From assembly GCA_003024175.1 (NCBI GenBank), contig MDYQ01000012.1:124001-188000 (forward strand): 64,000 bases of DNA, in the 5' to 3' direction. This DNA comes from Planoprotostelium fungivorum (Eukaryota; Evosea; Variosea; Cavosteliida; Cavosteliaceae). Position 1 is the stretch's first letter. Each line of letters opens with the position of its first letter. Positions 24,476 to 40,801 of this stretch are shown in pieces. A program made the position numbers and the translations under genes. The notes under the pieces were generated by a model. It worked only from the letters and a program-made list of their open reading frames with translations, searched no databases and was not told where the DNA came from.

Positions 24476-26134
24476 CTAGATGAAAGCCCACAAGAGGAAT
24501 GTGTAGAAGGATAGGACGCAGATGACTAGCTTTGTGAATTGAAAGGCGATGACTTTGGCTGATTCGTTATAAGATGGGCTTCGCATCAGCTCTCTGACCA
24601 CCATTACGATAAAGCTTGTGATGCCGACGATCGTGTAAGCCCAATATATGTCCATCTGCTTCGGCATCCTTCAAATTGTCATCCGCAATCGTCTCTGTTG
24701 TCTCGCTCACCGACACACATTGAGCGTCGGACGACTTGCAGTGTCTTTCTCTCCACGATCATGAACGTTTAGAACCGTGATGCTGGGTTCATCGATCCCC
24801 TGGAGCCAACTCAGAGTCCCCACCGTCCTCTGCTCGTCATGAGCTACCTCCATCACGTGCGTCGACGTCACGCCCACCTCAAGTATCCCATTTGGATGGA
24901 CGTAATCACAGTGGTGGTGATTATCACCGCTCAAGACAAGCATGGGCCTCAGGGATAGCAACTCCTCCGATATCTCCCTTGTCAGCATGTTTGTGTAACT
25001 GTTGGATTCGTGGGCACAGATTTTTTCCACTAAACGTCAAAGTGTTAGATCACCTGTATCCCACCCGATCTACGATAGGCGGACCTCCTGAGGCACCACA
25101 ATCTGAATTAGGAGGCCTCCAAAGAGGTACGTGCGTTAAAAGTATCCGCGGTCGCCTGGGATCTTCTGTGGGGTGTCAGACTCTTTAGACGATGATGATG
25201 CATGGCGAGATGGATGTCACCTTTTTTCAACGTGTCGAGGAAGTCTCGCGATTCTTGGTGAGCTTCAGAGTCCGTCATCTCGGGGTCAAGGGTCAATGTG
25301 TTGATGGCAATGACCTCGTGGTCTCTAATGGTTGTCCTCCAGTTTAGAGGTCCAAAGTATCTGTCCAAATGAGATGAACATCGACGTGAATCATATTCAC
25401 TTTTTGAATCGACCGATGGCCAACTTTTGATGATAGGGGGCAATCATGTAACCAATGTCATGATTACCACTCATATTCCAAACAGAGAGATGTTGACCGG
25501 GAGTGAACGTGAAACGATCCGATCCTCTCTGTGGTGGCGAGATCTTCCAACTTTGAGTGGGCAGTCTGCATCAACATGACTCACCTCCGTGTTCATCGCA
25601 AAGACTTCGTTGAATCGAGCGAGCTCCGCACGATATTCATCCTCTGACAGGCGCTATATGTTGAATGAATGGACGATGAATGTGATGTGAATTCACCTTC
25701 CCCGTGTCAAAGAGATCACCCAAGAAGAGAACGTGCTCAGCAGTGCTTCTTCTAATTAACATTTGCCACGCTCGTCTAACGTAGATGTCGTTATAGAACT
25801 GGACGACCTTCAACAACAGGCTATCTCTTGGTGCGAAGGAATAAGAATATAGATCTGACAGTTGTGGATCAGCTACGATAAGAACTTGTGATGTTGCAGG
25901 CTGCATATCGTGAATCGTTTGTATGATGTGATGGATCGATCTCACCATTCTTTGATCGATCTTGCACCTCGACGCATAATTGACAAACATCAGGCACTCG
26001 CCACACATGAGAAGAAGAAACCATATCGCCAGATAGGGTCTAATGTCTATCGTCCGCGGTAACTTGAAGATTTTGATGTCATAATCGGTCAGAGGTAGAG
26101 TAGACCGAGAGAAATTCTGCTGCCGTCGCAGCAT
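24476..26134 (-). CDS. Membrane metallophosphoesterase, Ted1/PGAP5 (MPPE1) type
   Basis: PGAP5 and yeast Ted1/Cdc1 remove ethanolamine phosphate from GPI anchors in the ER. The ATG at 26134 is followed by a first membrane segment (PYLAIWFLLLMCGECLMF). Then come the catalytic motifs of calcineurin-like phosphoesterases: LIVADPQL near residue 90, LFLGDLFDTGK, MSGNHDIGY, and LVLSGDNHHHCDY. A family-typical stretch (VGTLSWLQGIDEPSITVLNV) precedes a C-terminal membrane region (WAYTIVGITSFIVMVV, VICVLSFYTFLLWAFI). Two membrane ends around a lumenal catalytic core fit the family. Short introns separate the exons. It is divergent from the TBC gene. The GPI-anchored proteins in this window make a GPI-maturation enzyme fitting. 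Confidence 0.88.
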
Positions 26135-26630
26135 TTAGAAGATGACGTTGTTTGAAATTCTCGGAGTGTTCTCAATTCAATGTGACCGTCGACCTCAGGC
26201 AGCTGCATCATCAGAACGCGTACAGCTCTGTCATTCATCTTCTCGATGAACAACGAAGTGGACGATCACCAGATGTCTCCTGTGGCACTGAGTGGTGTAC
26301 TTCTACCATAATACACAAATTACCATTTTTTTCGAGGTCGACCCCATATTAATCGAAAGTCCAATCGCAAGGAAGAACTGGACTGGTTTCGTACCGACTC
26401 TGAATTTCTAGAAGAGCAGTGTCCGCTACAGAGCACCCACTTTTTGTATTTATGTCATTACCAGAGGGCCAGTTCGTCGTCTCCTCTTTGAAAGGGTGAA
26501 CGATATCATTTAATCCATTTTAATCTTCGGAAACAGAGAGAAAGATACTGCCCAATAAATCTGGCCAGGTGCGGTTTTTGACATTTCGAATCTTCAGTTC
26601 AGTCTCTGTATTTCTAGCAACAGCAACATC
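26135..26630. other. Shared upstream region of two divergent genes
   Basis: About 500 bases between the ATGs of the phosphoesterase and TBC genes; both promoters must lie here. Only chance-size open frames are present. Confidence 0.4.
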
Positions 26631-28087
26631 ATGGCGGACTTCTTTGCGCGGGTTCGCTCCCAGCTTCAGAGGACAGAGGAGAAGAAGAAAGCTCAAGCTC
26701 AGCTGTCACCCGATGTGAAGGATCAAGAGGGCGATCCAGTCAGGGACGCGGGGGACAAGCATACTGCGACGTCTGAACTCCCGAAAGAGAAGAAGAAGAG
26801 CCTAAAGTCTAAATTGACGTCCGGCCTCTCAAAGAAAGATAAGAAGGGATCGGGTGATAAGGTGCGTGACATCAACATGTATCGTTCGTGTCTGATGTAA
26901 AGCAGGATTCAACTCGTAAGAAGAGCAGCCGAACGTCATCGAAGAAGTCTGCAACAAAGAAGACTGCATCTGTACTACCACCCACAGAGATGTATGTGGA
27001 TTCACTGGTGAGTGATATTCATGTCATCAGTCTCATCCGCACCTTTATTGTTTCATTGGCATTGTCGGCTGACTTGTTTGGTTCAGACGAGCTTAAGAGC
27101 TGGAGTCATCAGTGTCAGAGGTCAGATCTGGCTGTCCCGTCTAAAGGCGAGCCGACAACAGATGGACGATCGATCCTCCGTCTCCTACAATACACTCGTT
27201 CAACTTCCCATTCCAGAAGAACACCGCGAGCAGATCGGGAAGGACATCGATCGAACTTACCCCCAATGTGATACCTCTCATTTTCTCCACCGTATCTCAT
27301 TCCCAATCAGACGACCTCTTTCAACAAGTGGACGTCCAGAAGAAGATGTCGCAGGTCCTCCATGCCATCGCAGCTTTTAGACCCGACTTGGGTTACTGTC
27401 AAGGCATGTGTTACGTGGTCGGATTCCTCAACACCTTCATGCCAGTAGAGGACACCTTCTGGTTCATGATCCAGCTCATCGATCATTTCGGCATGGCCGA
27501 CTTCTGGAGCTCCAACCTCGCCGGGCTTCCCAGGGCCTTCTATATCCTCGAGAAATTGATCGAAACTGAGATTCCTAAACTGTGGAAGCACTTTGTGAGT
27601 ACTCGATGATGTCACGACCATCATGTTCGAGATTGACCTCCGCAGAACGATATGGACATGCAGACCTCTATGTACGCGACACCCTGGCTGATGACGCTGT
27701 TCTTGTACAACCACTCCATCCCCTTCTCCACAAGACTCTGGGACATCCTCTTATTCCAAGGTGGGACGAGGTCAGACTACAACCAGCCACGATTAATCGA
27801 AATAGGATTTAATTACGTGTATGCCATCGCTCTGTCCATTTTGAGTATGCACGAAGAGCAGATGCTCAAGATGGACTTTGATCAGTGTGCACATTTTCTT
27901 CAATTTTCTTGCAGGAAATTGGGCTCAGAGCCAGACGTTGAGCAGGTGACGAGGATGGCTCGTTGTAGAATGAATTGTAGATTGACGTGCAAAGGTGCTG
28001 CGGATATCCAGTCGAATGAACGAGTGCATCGAGCCAGTCATAGGTTCTCTCAATAAGGAGTACACGGCTCAACTGTCTGTCCCATAA
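26631..28087 (+). CDS. TBC-domain Rab GTPase-activating protein
   Basis: Speeds GTP hydrolysis on Rab proteins in membrane traffic. The ATG at 26631 opens a Lys-rich N-terminal tail (MADFFARVRSQLQRTEEKKK, then KSKLTSGLSKKDKKGSGDK). The TBC domain follows with SLRAGVISVRGQIWLSRL, the arginine finger in IGKDIDRTYPQ, the glutamine finger in LGYCQGMCYVVG, and PWLMTLFLYNHSIPFSTRLW. Introns fall at GDK/QDS, DSL/TSL, TYPQ/YDLF, KHF/NDM, LFQG/FNYV and DVEQ/VLRI; the last exon ends SLNKEYTAQLSVP with the stop at 28085. All joins keep frame, so the model is firm. The Rab partner cannot be told. Confidence 0.9.
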
Positions 28088-28295
28088 ACGATCTATCTGT
28101 ATACGTCTTCTCATCACTTCATCATGTGACGGATGGAATCTATGAGAGGATAGATATCGTTGTGTGCGTCCTTCTGCCCAGACTTTCGAATTTATATCTC
28201 ACGGATGTGGCGGCTGAGTGTGAAATCGAACTCTTCGTTGGCTTCACAACTTACATCGTCCTCTACACTGATACCTTATTTGACTGGGGCTCACC

Positions 28296-28682
28296 GTGTC
28301 CTTCTTGGAGTGGATATCAGAGGTACAAGACGAACATAACGATATATTATTGTCAATGTCATCATCAAGTGACCACTTGTCCTTGGCATTTCTGGCCGAG
28401 GGCTACCATTCCATGTCACTGTCTATGTTTCTGGTCGCGAACGATTTCCAAGGCAGTAGGTCTAGCCAGAATGGATTGGTGAATGTAGGGAAAATAAATA
28501 GAAAATATGCTCCGTGTTCACTCTCTTTTTCGTCCGGTTGGCATTTCATGTCCAACTCTTCCTATTCTCCCGTCTTAAAGCTCCTGTCTGAGACTATAGA
28601 ACAGACGAGAAGTTTGAAAATTACCTTTGAGTACGACACAACACGATGGGACAGCGACAATGATTATGCGTCTATTGCATGA
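28296..28682 (+). CDS. Possible small gene or exon, unidentified
   Basis: An open frame of 128 codons begins with GTG rather than ATG and reads LEWISEVQDEHNDILLSMSS and LAFLAEGYHSMSLSMFLVAN, which looks coding (helical, balanced composition), then ends with a Ser/Asp-rich tail. An upstream ATG exon may exist between 28126 and 28296, but I could not fix one. It lies between the TBC gene and the DUF4139 gene. Confidence 0.3.
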   Translation: MSFLEWISEVQDEHNDILLSMSSSSDHLSLAFLAEGYHSMSLSMFLVANDFQGSRSSQNGLVNVGKINRKYAPCSLSFSSGWHFMSNSSYSPVLKLLSETIEQTRSLKITFEYDTTRWDSDNDYASIA

Positions 28683-28765
28683 TGACAGGCGTTAGCCGAA
28701 GGATCATTATCCGAACGGGGTGACAATACAATATGTTCCTTTCAAACCGACACACTACCAATAAA

Positions 28766-31053
28766 ATGGAAGCACAACAGCAGTCGAAAGTCAAATTGAA
28801 CCGGGAAGACTGTCCCACGACCAAAGTCACCGTCTATTCCGGATCGGCCGAGATCACCAGAGGCTTGACCACGAGAGTGAAGCCAGGAGTCACAAAGATC
28901 ACCTTGAACGGCATCTCTTCTCAGTTCCAACAAGAGTCTGTTCGCATCTCTGGAGCCTCATCAGGCGTCACAGTCTTAGAGGTCACATCGAGGACAAAGG
29001 CGCGAAAGGAGAAGAAGATCCAAGTTGATCCCGAGAGAACGAAACAAATGGAAGAGTTGAGAGCGCAGTTGATCCAGTTGACCGACGAGGCAAAGAGGAT
29101 CGAGGTGAGAGAAGATTACTGCATAATACATCGACGTCATCTTCCGTCTTCGTCTCAATGTGAATGACGAAAGGATAGGAAGAGAGAGACTGGATGGTGG
29201 ACTGGAGTAAACAGTTGTTGAAGCCAGACAAGAACAGTGCAACCGGAGAACAAGTGGTGAAAGACGTGAGACGTTGAATACAGAGAGTCTCTTCTGACGC
29301 TGCACAGGTGGCAGAATATATGAGATTCTACAGGACAGCCACGTCTGAGCTCGATGCCAGAAAAAGACAGAACGCCCAGGATCAGAGATGTAGACGTCTA
29401 ACATCTGATCGAACGGCCTTAATGACACCTCCTAGATGTTCAAAACAAATTGAACTCCCCCGCTCCGTTGCACGTCTCTCAACTGAATGAGAAGAAGACA
29501 TCCAATCCACCTTCCGCGATTCACACTCAGTTCATCTTCACTTTGGCGACCGATGAAAAGGAGGAGTCAGAGGTGTCCATCTTCTCTTCATGTCTATCCA
29601 CGTCTCATCACTGATAGATATCGGTCCTCTTCACTTACATGGTCAACCGAGCCACATGGTCTCCATCATACGACATCCGATTAGTTGATGAGACGATCAA
29701 GTTGAGCTATTTCGGTGTCATACAGAACAACACAGAGGAAGATTGGGAAGATGCACTCATCAGCTTGTCCTCTTCTAAACCAACGACTGGAATTCATCCA
29801 CCGCAATTGAAGACGAAGAACATCATGAAGAAGGTGAGGAGCTATCTATAGACACTCGTTAGGTCTCTCCACAATGTTCGGACGAATGTTGTCGTGATGT
29901 CCACAAGATGATGTCGGTCACGATGACGATGGCTGAAGAGGTGATAGGAGGATATGCCCAAGCCTATCATCGCCCTCTCTGGATGCGCTCCACCACTACC
30001 ACGACCCACTATTAGTGCAATGGTTCACAGAACAGCACCAGCCATGCAGATGTATTCGGCTCTGCCCGCACCGGTATTCCACACATCGTCTTCATCTACC
30101 GTCTCACACGATATCTAGGTCGCCATGTCAATCACCCCACCACCATCCACATCCGTAAACAGCAGCATCAGCTCTAGTTTCCAGATCTCTCGCAGCTACT
30201 CTCTACCTTCTGATGGTTTAGATCACAAGGTAAGATGAATAGATTGGAACGTGAAAAGACTCAGGACATATAGGTCCTCATTCACAGCTGCATCACGAAG
30301 TCGAGACTGTCTTACGAGATTGTTCCAAGGATGCAAGAGAAGGCTTATCTGAAGGCATCGATCAACAACAACACAAACATGCCTCTATTGGCCGGACCCT
30401 CTTCCATGTTCATAGAAGGCAGCTTCATTGCGAAGGAGCGGATGAAGGTGAAGTATCTACCTCTTTCGCTGATGGTGGCTTGGAGAATTGACGCATTGAA
30501 GTTGGTCAACGTGGACGAAGATTTCGTCGTCTTTTTGGGACCTGATCCATCGATTCGTGTGACGTACAAACATCTGGGGTTCAATTCTGACAGCAAGGGC
30601 ATCTTCAAAAAGAAGAACCAATTGGTGAGTTCAACCTCATGCGACTCATCAACCTCCATCCTTACACTTGATTCAAATGTCTCATTCGCATTTCGTTCGT
30701 ACCTCATCTCATCGTCATCTCGTTCTCACGATCATCATCAGGAAGTGAAGACGAAGATTTTCGTAGAGAACACGAAGAAATTACCGGTCGAAGTGTCCGT
30801 GTACGAGCAGCTACCAAAGAGCAGCGATGCCAAGGTCATCGTCACCTTGTCCAAGCCAGAAACGGGTAAAGAATGCCGTATCACGGAGGCAAACAACGTG
30901 AGTGGCTTGTTTTTCGTTCTAAGCCAGACATCTGAAGAGAGACAGATCAAATGGGAGCAGAGTGTGAAGAGAGGAGAGACTGTGACATTAGAGACGAATT
31001 ATACGGTGCAATGGCCTTTGGAGATGGAGATCGATCAAGAGTCGCTCATCTGA
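28766..31053 (+). CDS. DUF4139 / MuiA-like (mucoidy inhibitor A family) protein
   Basis: Family members have an N-terminal DUF4140 part and a C-terminal DUF4139 beta-rich part; their role in eukaryotes is not established. Exon 1 (ATG at 28766; an in-frame ATG at 28733 is possible) gives KVTVYSGSAEITRGLTTRVK and then a coiled coil (RTKQMEELRAQLIQLTDEAK). The DUF4139 signature is clear: VNRATWSPSYDIRLVDET and GVIQNNTEEDWEDALISLSS. Later exons give KAYLKASINNNTNMPLLAGP and SSMFIEGSFIAKERMKVKYL, then the beta-rich end VEVSVYEQLPKSSD. The stop is at 31051-31053. Several introns lie between 29,100 and 30,330, and some small exons there are not placed precisely. Confidence 0.85.
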
Positions 31054-31284
31054 TGGACTCTGCATCTGAGATAAAGAAACAGAATTAGTACATTGCGTAC
31101 AACAAAGATCGTGAGGCCAAATGAGAGGGAGGGCAATGGTGAAATCCCCTCCGAGACATCCTTGTGAATGTGAATATGAAACGTTTTGGTGTGAAGTGAA
31201 TGTGGAAAAGCATAGAAAACAGAGTGGCGGTCTACAGCGGTTCCACGGGCTGATGATCACATACAAACACGAACACGGACGAAC

Positions 31285-31599
31285 ATGATTGGTTTACGAC
31301 GCATAACAACTTTTCGTGCGACACCTTCGGTGAATCAAAGGAGATACACCACCAGTGCTCACGACAGGTGAATGGTTAAACTAGTGACGTATCGTCTGAA
31401 GTCAACCAGAGCAGCAACGATTGCTGTAAATATCAAAGATAAGAGTAAGAGTGGTTCAGAGATGGATGCTCGCGTCGAGAAGACATTGAAGACAGAGCCT
31501 CCAATGGAACCGTTAGAGAAGGCCCAATTGACGAAAGATGCGGGTGCAAAGAGTGACACAGAACCCATCAAAGATAAGAGACCACTCACCAAGAATTGA
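31285..31599 (+). CDS. Small protein with a mitochondrial-type presequence
   Basis: The ATG at 31285 starts MIGLRRITTFRATPSVNQRR followed by YTTSAHD: rich in Arg, Ser and Thr, no acid, with an RRY cleavage-like site, as in mitochondrial targeting peptides. A 42-base intron (31368-31409) joins it in frame to AATIAVNIKDKSKSGSEMDA and a charged tail ending DKRPLTKN. The product is about 90 residues. A 130-codon hydrophobic frame runs antisense (31359-31751); I prefer the plus strand because it supplies ATG, presequence and a normal intron, but the choice is not certain. Confidence 0.5.
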
Positions 31600-31860
31600 T
31601 AAAAGAACATGAGCGGCGAGAAGACATGATCTGAATTGTTAAGTTGGTATTCGTCTCTCGTTTCAGCTAGCGTACGATCCATCATCGATCTGTTCGGAGG
31701 TCGTTGATCATTGGACAAGATGTCGAACTCATACGACACATTCACCCTCATCGTTGCGTAAAGAGCTCGTTCATCACGAACAGAATCGATTCCTCTTCAA
31801 AAGAAAACTTTATATCTTGTTTGAAATCTCCTCCTTGTTCTCGTTGCATACACCACTCAA

Positions 31861-33094
31861 TTACGACTCCCATTTACAATCTTCTTCTTCTTTCGCCATG
31901 GGAGTGGCTTCAGTAGACGGATAGACCAAGACCGGCGCTTGGCTGATGCTTCTCAGGTTCTCATCAATGGACACGGAGGAAGTCTTGTGAGAGACCATGA
32001 AGGGAGAGGAGTACAGGACTTCCCAATACTCGCTGTCGTCGTTCATCTGGTAGGCGATGCGGAAAACGAGACGGACTCTGGCTTGTTTAGTGTTCTCTAA
32101 AACCTAGAGAGAAGATCAGATGGAGGAGAATGGGGTGGATGATAATGATATAACTGACCTTGATGGCAAAGGAAGCTTCGAGTGGAGAGCCCGTGAATCG
32201 CTCTTCGTTTCCATTCGGACAATAGAGCATGCTGTCTTTGAGACCCACCACCTGCATTCGTATGAGACAAACATCGTACGAAGGTAGTATTCGACCCACG
32301 TTTCTTCCCAACTCGTCACATATGTCTATTGCGACGACTCCGTTCTTGATGAGATGGGCGTGAGACTGCTTGCATCTGACAGTGACAGGATTCGGTTGAA
32401 GATAACGTCTCTCTCCTCTATAACATCTACGCTGGATTCCTTCTGGATGATTCGCCATCTCGAAAAAGTTGCTTGACGAGACTGAGCCCGTTGGTAATGT
32501 CTATAACGGCATCAGAAGATGATGGGAAATGTGAAGCTCTACCTGTGGTACGGGGAGTTCCATGGCCAAATTGGCAATTGGCTCCCATTTTGGAGGGGGT
32601 GTATAGTCGGCGTCTTTTGATGAATGCTTATCCCAAAAAGAAGAAGCCGATTTACTTCTCTTTCTGGCATTCTGGTCAAGCATCTCCCTCCGTCTAAAGA
32701 CTTTGGCAGAGCGTGGTGACGCCGAGTTTGCGTCTAAAGAGGCCGGCCGTCCTCTCGCATTTAGATGGGGGACGTTGGCAAACCCAAAAGAAGGTTGTGT
32801 GACCTTCCACTGCTCTGCATAATGGCCCGTCGGATGAGGTGTTGGTGATAATGGCGGAGTCATAGAGATATCTGGGGAATCGATTGGGGATGATGTGTCC
32901 AGAGCACGGTCTAAATCTTCGTAGATACTCGTCAGCGAGAATGGCTCCCCGCCGACAGGTGCAACATGTGGTTGATGGTGAAAATGGTGGAAGCCATCTG
33001 TTTGAAATACGGGAGGAGGTGCAGAATAGTACGCTGGCTGCCAGCTGTTGGTCTGGTCGAACTTGAACGGCCAGTCGAGACCTCTTCCATCCAT
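31861..33094 (-). CDS. Putative transcription factor with an Ig-fold DNA-binding domain (CudA/STAT-like?)
   Basis: The ATG at 33094 begins a low-complexity N-terminus rich in Pro, His and Ser (SAPPPVFQTDGFHHFHHQPH) with a basic stretch (RRREMLDQNARKRSKS) like a nuclear signal. After an intron (about 32461-32545) comes a beta-rich domain: RRCYRGERRYLQPNPVTVRC, LPSYDVCLIRMQVVGLKDSM, FTGSPLEASFAIK, then VRLVFRIAYQMNDDSEYWEV and SPFMVSHKTSS. The pattern (Arg-rich start, P-x-P-V-T-V strand, SPF-x-V-SH end) recalls the STAT/CudA-like domain of amoebae, but I am not sure. It is divergent from rpiA with 125 bases between start codons. Confidence 0.6.
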
Positions 33095-33219
33095 GATGTT
33101 CGCGGTTCGGCCTGTACGTTTGAAAGGATTGACACCTTCTTCGGTTATCCCGATCTAAGAAGATTTCCATTCTACAAGGCATTTGTGATACTAACCACCG
33201 CAGAATTGAGAACATAGGC

Positions 33220-34181
33220 ATGAGTGGAACAGAAGCACTGATAGAGGCTGCGAAGAAGAGAGCTGCTTACGCTGCCGTCGATGAGTTCATTCGAGACGGG
33301 ATGAAAGTAGGTGTGGGATCAGGATCGACTGTGGTCTATGTAGTGGAGAGATTGGTTCAGAGGAAGAATGAAGAGGGACTGAACATCACTTGCATCCCAA
33401 CCTCTTTTCAATCACTCAACTTGATCAATGATGGTGAGATTACCAATAGCAACGTGAATCATTCTCAAAACTGAGAGAGGATAGGAGGACTGAATTTGGG
33501 TGATCTCAACCGGCATGCACCTCTCGATGTGTCCATCGATGGTGCTGACGAATGCGATGAGAAATTGAATCTCATCAAAGGTGGAGGTAAAATGCAGAAA
33601 CCAACGTCACTCCTCACTTGACCAACAGGAGCTGCACTCACTTTGGAAAAGATCAATGTCTTCAACTCCAAGTTGTTCGTGGTTGTGGCTGATTACCGAA
33701 AAGAATCGAAAGTCCTAGGTATCATATACATACATCTTCTCGTTTCATAACGATGACACATCCACAGGACAGAAGTGGAAGAAGGGAGTCCCTATCGAGG
33801 TCTTACCCCTCGCATGGCGCGCCGTATCGAATTACATTGTCGAACATCTCCACGGCAAACCCATCTTACGGTGTTCAACATCAATTTGTTCCTCCATCTG
33901 ATCGACATCAGCATGGCAGTCGCCAAAGCAGGACCAGTGGTGACCGACAACGGTAACTTCATCTTGGACGTGGACTTTGGAGAGATGGCGGACCCTCTAA
34001 AGGTCTTGACGGACGTGAATCGTATACCTGGTGTGTTGGAGACAGGTGAGATACATGAGAAGATGAGAGGATGAGAGAGACAGGATTATTTGTGGACATG
34101 GTGGAGAAAGCTTTCTTTGGAACAGCTGATGGTGGCTATGTCACTGTGGATCGCAAGGGAGAGAGAAAAGTTTTCCAATAG
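33220..34181 (+). CDS. rpiA: Ribose-5-phosphate isomerase A
   Basis: Interconverts ribose-5-phosphate and ribulose-5-phosphate in the pentose phosphate pathway. The ATG at 33220 starts [20 protein letters not shown]; then the phosphate-binding loop [16 protein letters not shown], the catalytic region [69 protein letters not shown] and [15 protein letters not shown]. Introns are tiny: 33871-33911 (41 bases) and 34046-34083 (38 bases), both confirmed by in-frame family matches across the joins. The stop is at 34179. Everything expected of RpiA is present, at about 250 residues. Confidence 0.95.
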
Positions 34182-34411
34182 AAGAGGCTTGTTCATAAAC
34201 ATCAACTTGTTCATAATGGTGTCTGATGATGGAATGGGATGATGGATGATGGAATAAATAGAACAAGACGCAGATATCGTTCCTGCGAGGAGGTACTCGT
34301 TAGAACGTGAGTACCTGTGAATATGTGTTTTGATGTTGAGTCAGGGAAGATGCGTAGTATGAGGGAAATGTAGATCGACGTCCCCACCGTGTGTCCAAAC
34401 ACGACTACAGC

Positions 34412-38965
<4,554 letters not shown>

Positions 38966-39613
38966 AGTGCGATATTCGGGTGGAATGGATAAGTTGATGT
39001 CCACGAGAGTTGTATGCCACTCTCTTTTCCTTACAGATCTCTACTGAGAAGTGGGATGAAAACACAGGTTGAATCGTTGTAGATGGAGATTAAATCAGTC
39101 GATTCATCTGAGTATCACATCCTCGAAAGGAGAGCAGAAGCTACTTTGTGATCACTGTCATTTGAGAGGGTCGTTGGAGGTGGCTGGGGACACGTCCCTT
39201 CTTCTCTCGTGCAAATGAGGATCCTCTTGAAGGTGTTGAGCACGTATGATGAGTCCAGTGGAGATCTTGTCTCAGTCGGTGGGGCAGGTGAAGAGATCGG
39301 CTTCCGAAGGGATCCCAATGAGATGCCAAAGAGGTCGTAAGCCCATATGCTCTTGATCAGAGGTGTTGAAGGAGTTCTTGTGAAGTGGTATGTTCAACCG
39401 TCGTGATTTGTATCTCAAACGAGATCCTCGATAAGATGTTCCATCGTTGTTGTGGCTGTATAGCTTTGGGTTGCTGCTTTGTGTGCCGAGCAGAAAATGA
39501 TTTGCCGGTGCCTCAAACTGCGTAAATCCCTCTCTTTTCGCCAGTTTAACGTGAGATCGACGGTTACAACCGCAGATTTATAAAGACGTTGGGGAATTTC
39601 GAGTCACGTGACC

Positions 39614-39626
39614 GGGCGTTCCGCCC
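39614..39626. promoter_or_regulatory. Hairpin GGGCGTTCCGCCC, copy 1
   Basis: Five-base stems around TTC, directly preceded by GTCACGTGAC (an E-box palindrome) and followed about 12 bases later by CAGGTCTCCT. The same order recurs at 39805-39817. Confidence 0.5.
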
Positions 39627-39804
39627 CTCCCATCCAGGTCTCCTCGTTGCATCTTTTGCAGATCTGCACGATGTGTGACGGCTCATCTACGAGAGATCGA
39701 GTTATTAATACCGTCTGATTTCGCAAAACGACGTTGGAGTGTGATAATTGCCCGCTCGATCGATGGCCGTATATATGCATGAGGGAATCTGAAGTCACGT
39801 GATT

Positions 39805-39817
39805 GGGCGTTCCGCCC
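39805..39817. promoter_or_regulatory. Hairpin GGGCGTTCCGCCC, copy 2
   Basis: Identical 13-base hairpin with GTCACGTGAT before it and CAGGTCTCCTTG after it, at nearly the same spacing as copy 1, 191 bases away. A conserved cis element or a remnant of a small duplicated element are both possible. Confidence 0.5.
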
Positions 39818-40284
39818 TATCGGGATCAGGTCTCCTTGTCTGTCTTAGAGGAGCCATCACATCGTGATCTCTCAGACGCTCAATGTGAGATCGCCACGGT
39901 CAAGAGGGTTATTATTACTCGGATGAAATGGCTTGTGGACATCACACATCAGACTTCACAGAAAGCATCTGCACACCATACAGCTTGAAACGCGAACTAA
40001 CGAAGGCCGATTTTATTTGTTAGAGTTCCTCTCCGATCCTTACAGTCGAGTCTGCGAAGATCACGATCATCATTGGATTCGAACAACCATTTTCTTCTCA
40101 TCCAACGGTGAGAGCCCATGACATGATCCCACGATGCAACACATCACACTCCGCGTTCACACGTATTTTATGTTCTGGTGTGCCTCTCATTGAACGTGAC
40201 ATCCGCTCCTTCCGTCCACGTGCATTCATAAACTGTGAACATCAGTCGGTGATGATCTTCTTCATCTCACTCGTTCGATCTCGT

Positions 40285-40712
40285 TCAGTAGATTCTACGT
40301 CGATCCGTAATTTTGAAGGATAGATTCGAACAGGAGGCATGCGATGATGGGTAGATTGATTCCAATGGGCCCTTTCCCCCACGGTGGCCTCGGATGGCTT
40401 CGGTGAGATGTTCCATGGTCCATTCGGTCATTCCAATGAAACACCTCTTCCCGCTGGGTCTCTCTTCGTTCTACAACGAGATGATGAGAAGGTAAATCGA
40501 TTGAATTCGTGATGATATGGATGATGTGCAGAGGGACAGAAGAGAAGATAGGAAAGACACGATGAGTCGATCTCTCATCTTCAATTCCGGTTGGATAGCC
40601 TAGTCTGAACGTCAAACGTGTTGTAGATGTTCACGTACACTGCTGTCCTCTCCTCCGGCGTCAACTCCTCAACTGTTTGATTCGAATCGAACAGGGACCG
40701 CGTTCCCAATTA
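40285..40712 (-). CDS. Possible DUF547-like gene fragment
   Basis: The minus strand reads SLFDSNQTVEELTPEERTAV then YVNIYNTFD, which resembles the DUF547 core (acidic run, then a-x-x-NIYN). After an intron ending CGTTGTAG it continues NEERPSGKRCFIGMTEWTME and HLTEAIRGHRGG, as in the next conserved block, then stops at 40285. I find no start exon (an in-frame stop lies just upstream with no AG acceptor) and no later blocks. It may be a decayed copy or a piece of a gene I cannot assemble. Confidence 0.3.
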
Positions 40713-40801
40713 AGGTGATGACAACATTCAAGATAACTGGTTCACCGTCTCCACGATGATCTCTGCGGATACAAACAGACACGACGATCCTTCTTCTTTT
40801 A

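Larger units (their letters stand above)
38966..40284. other. Poorly resolved region with a duplicated hairpin/E-box module
   Basis: No gene is firmly supported. On the minus strand about 105 codons are open from near 39,560 down to about 39,260 (GFTQFEAPANHFLLGTQSSN, LRPLWHLIGIPSEADLF), with another open stretch at 39115-39318, so a gene could exist, but there is no start or known domain. Two copies of a GTCACGTGA/GGGCGTTCCGCCC module lie at 39603-39650 and 39794-39840. Confidence 0.4.
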
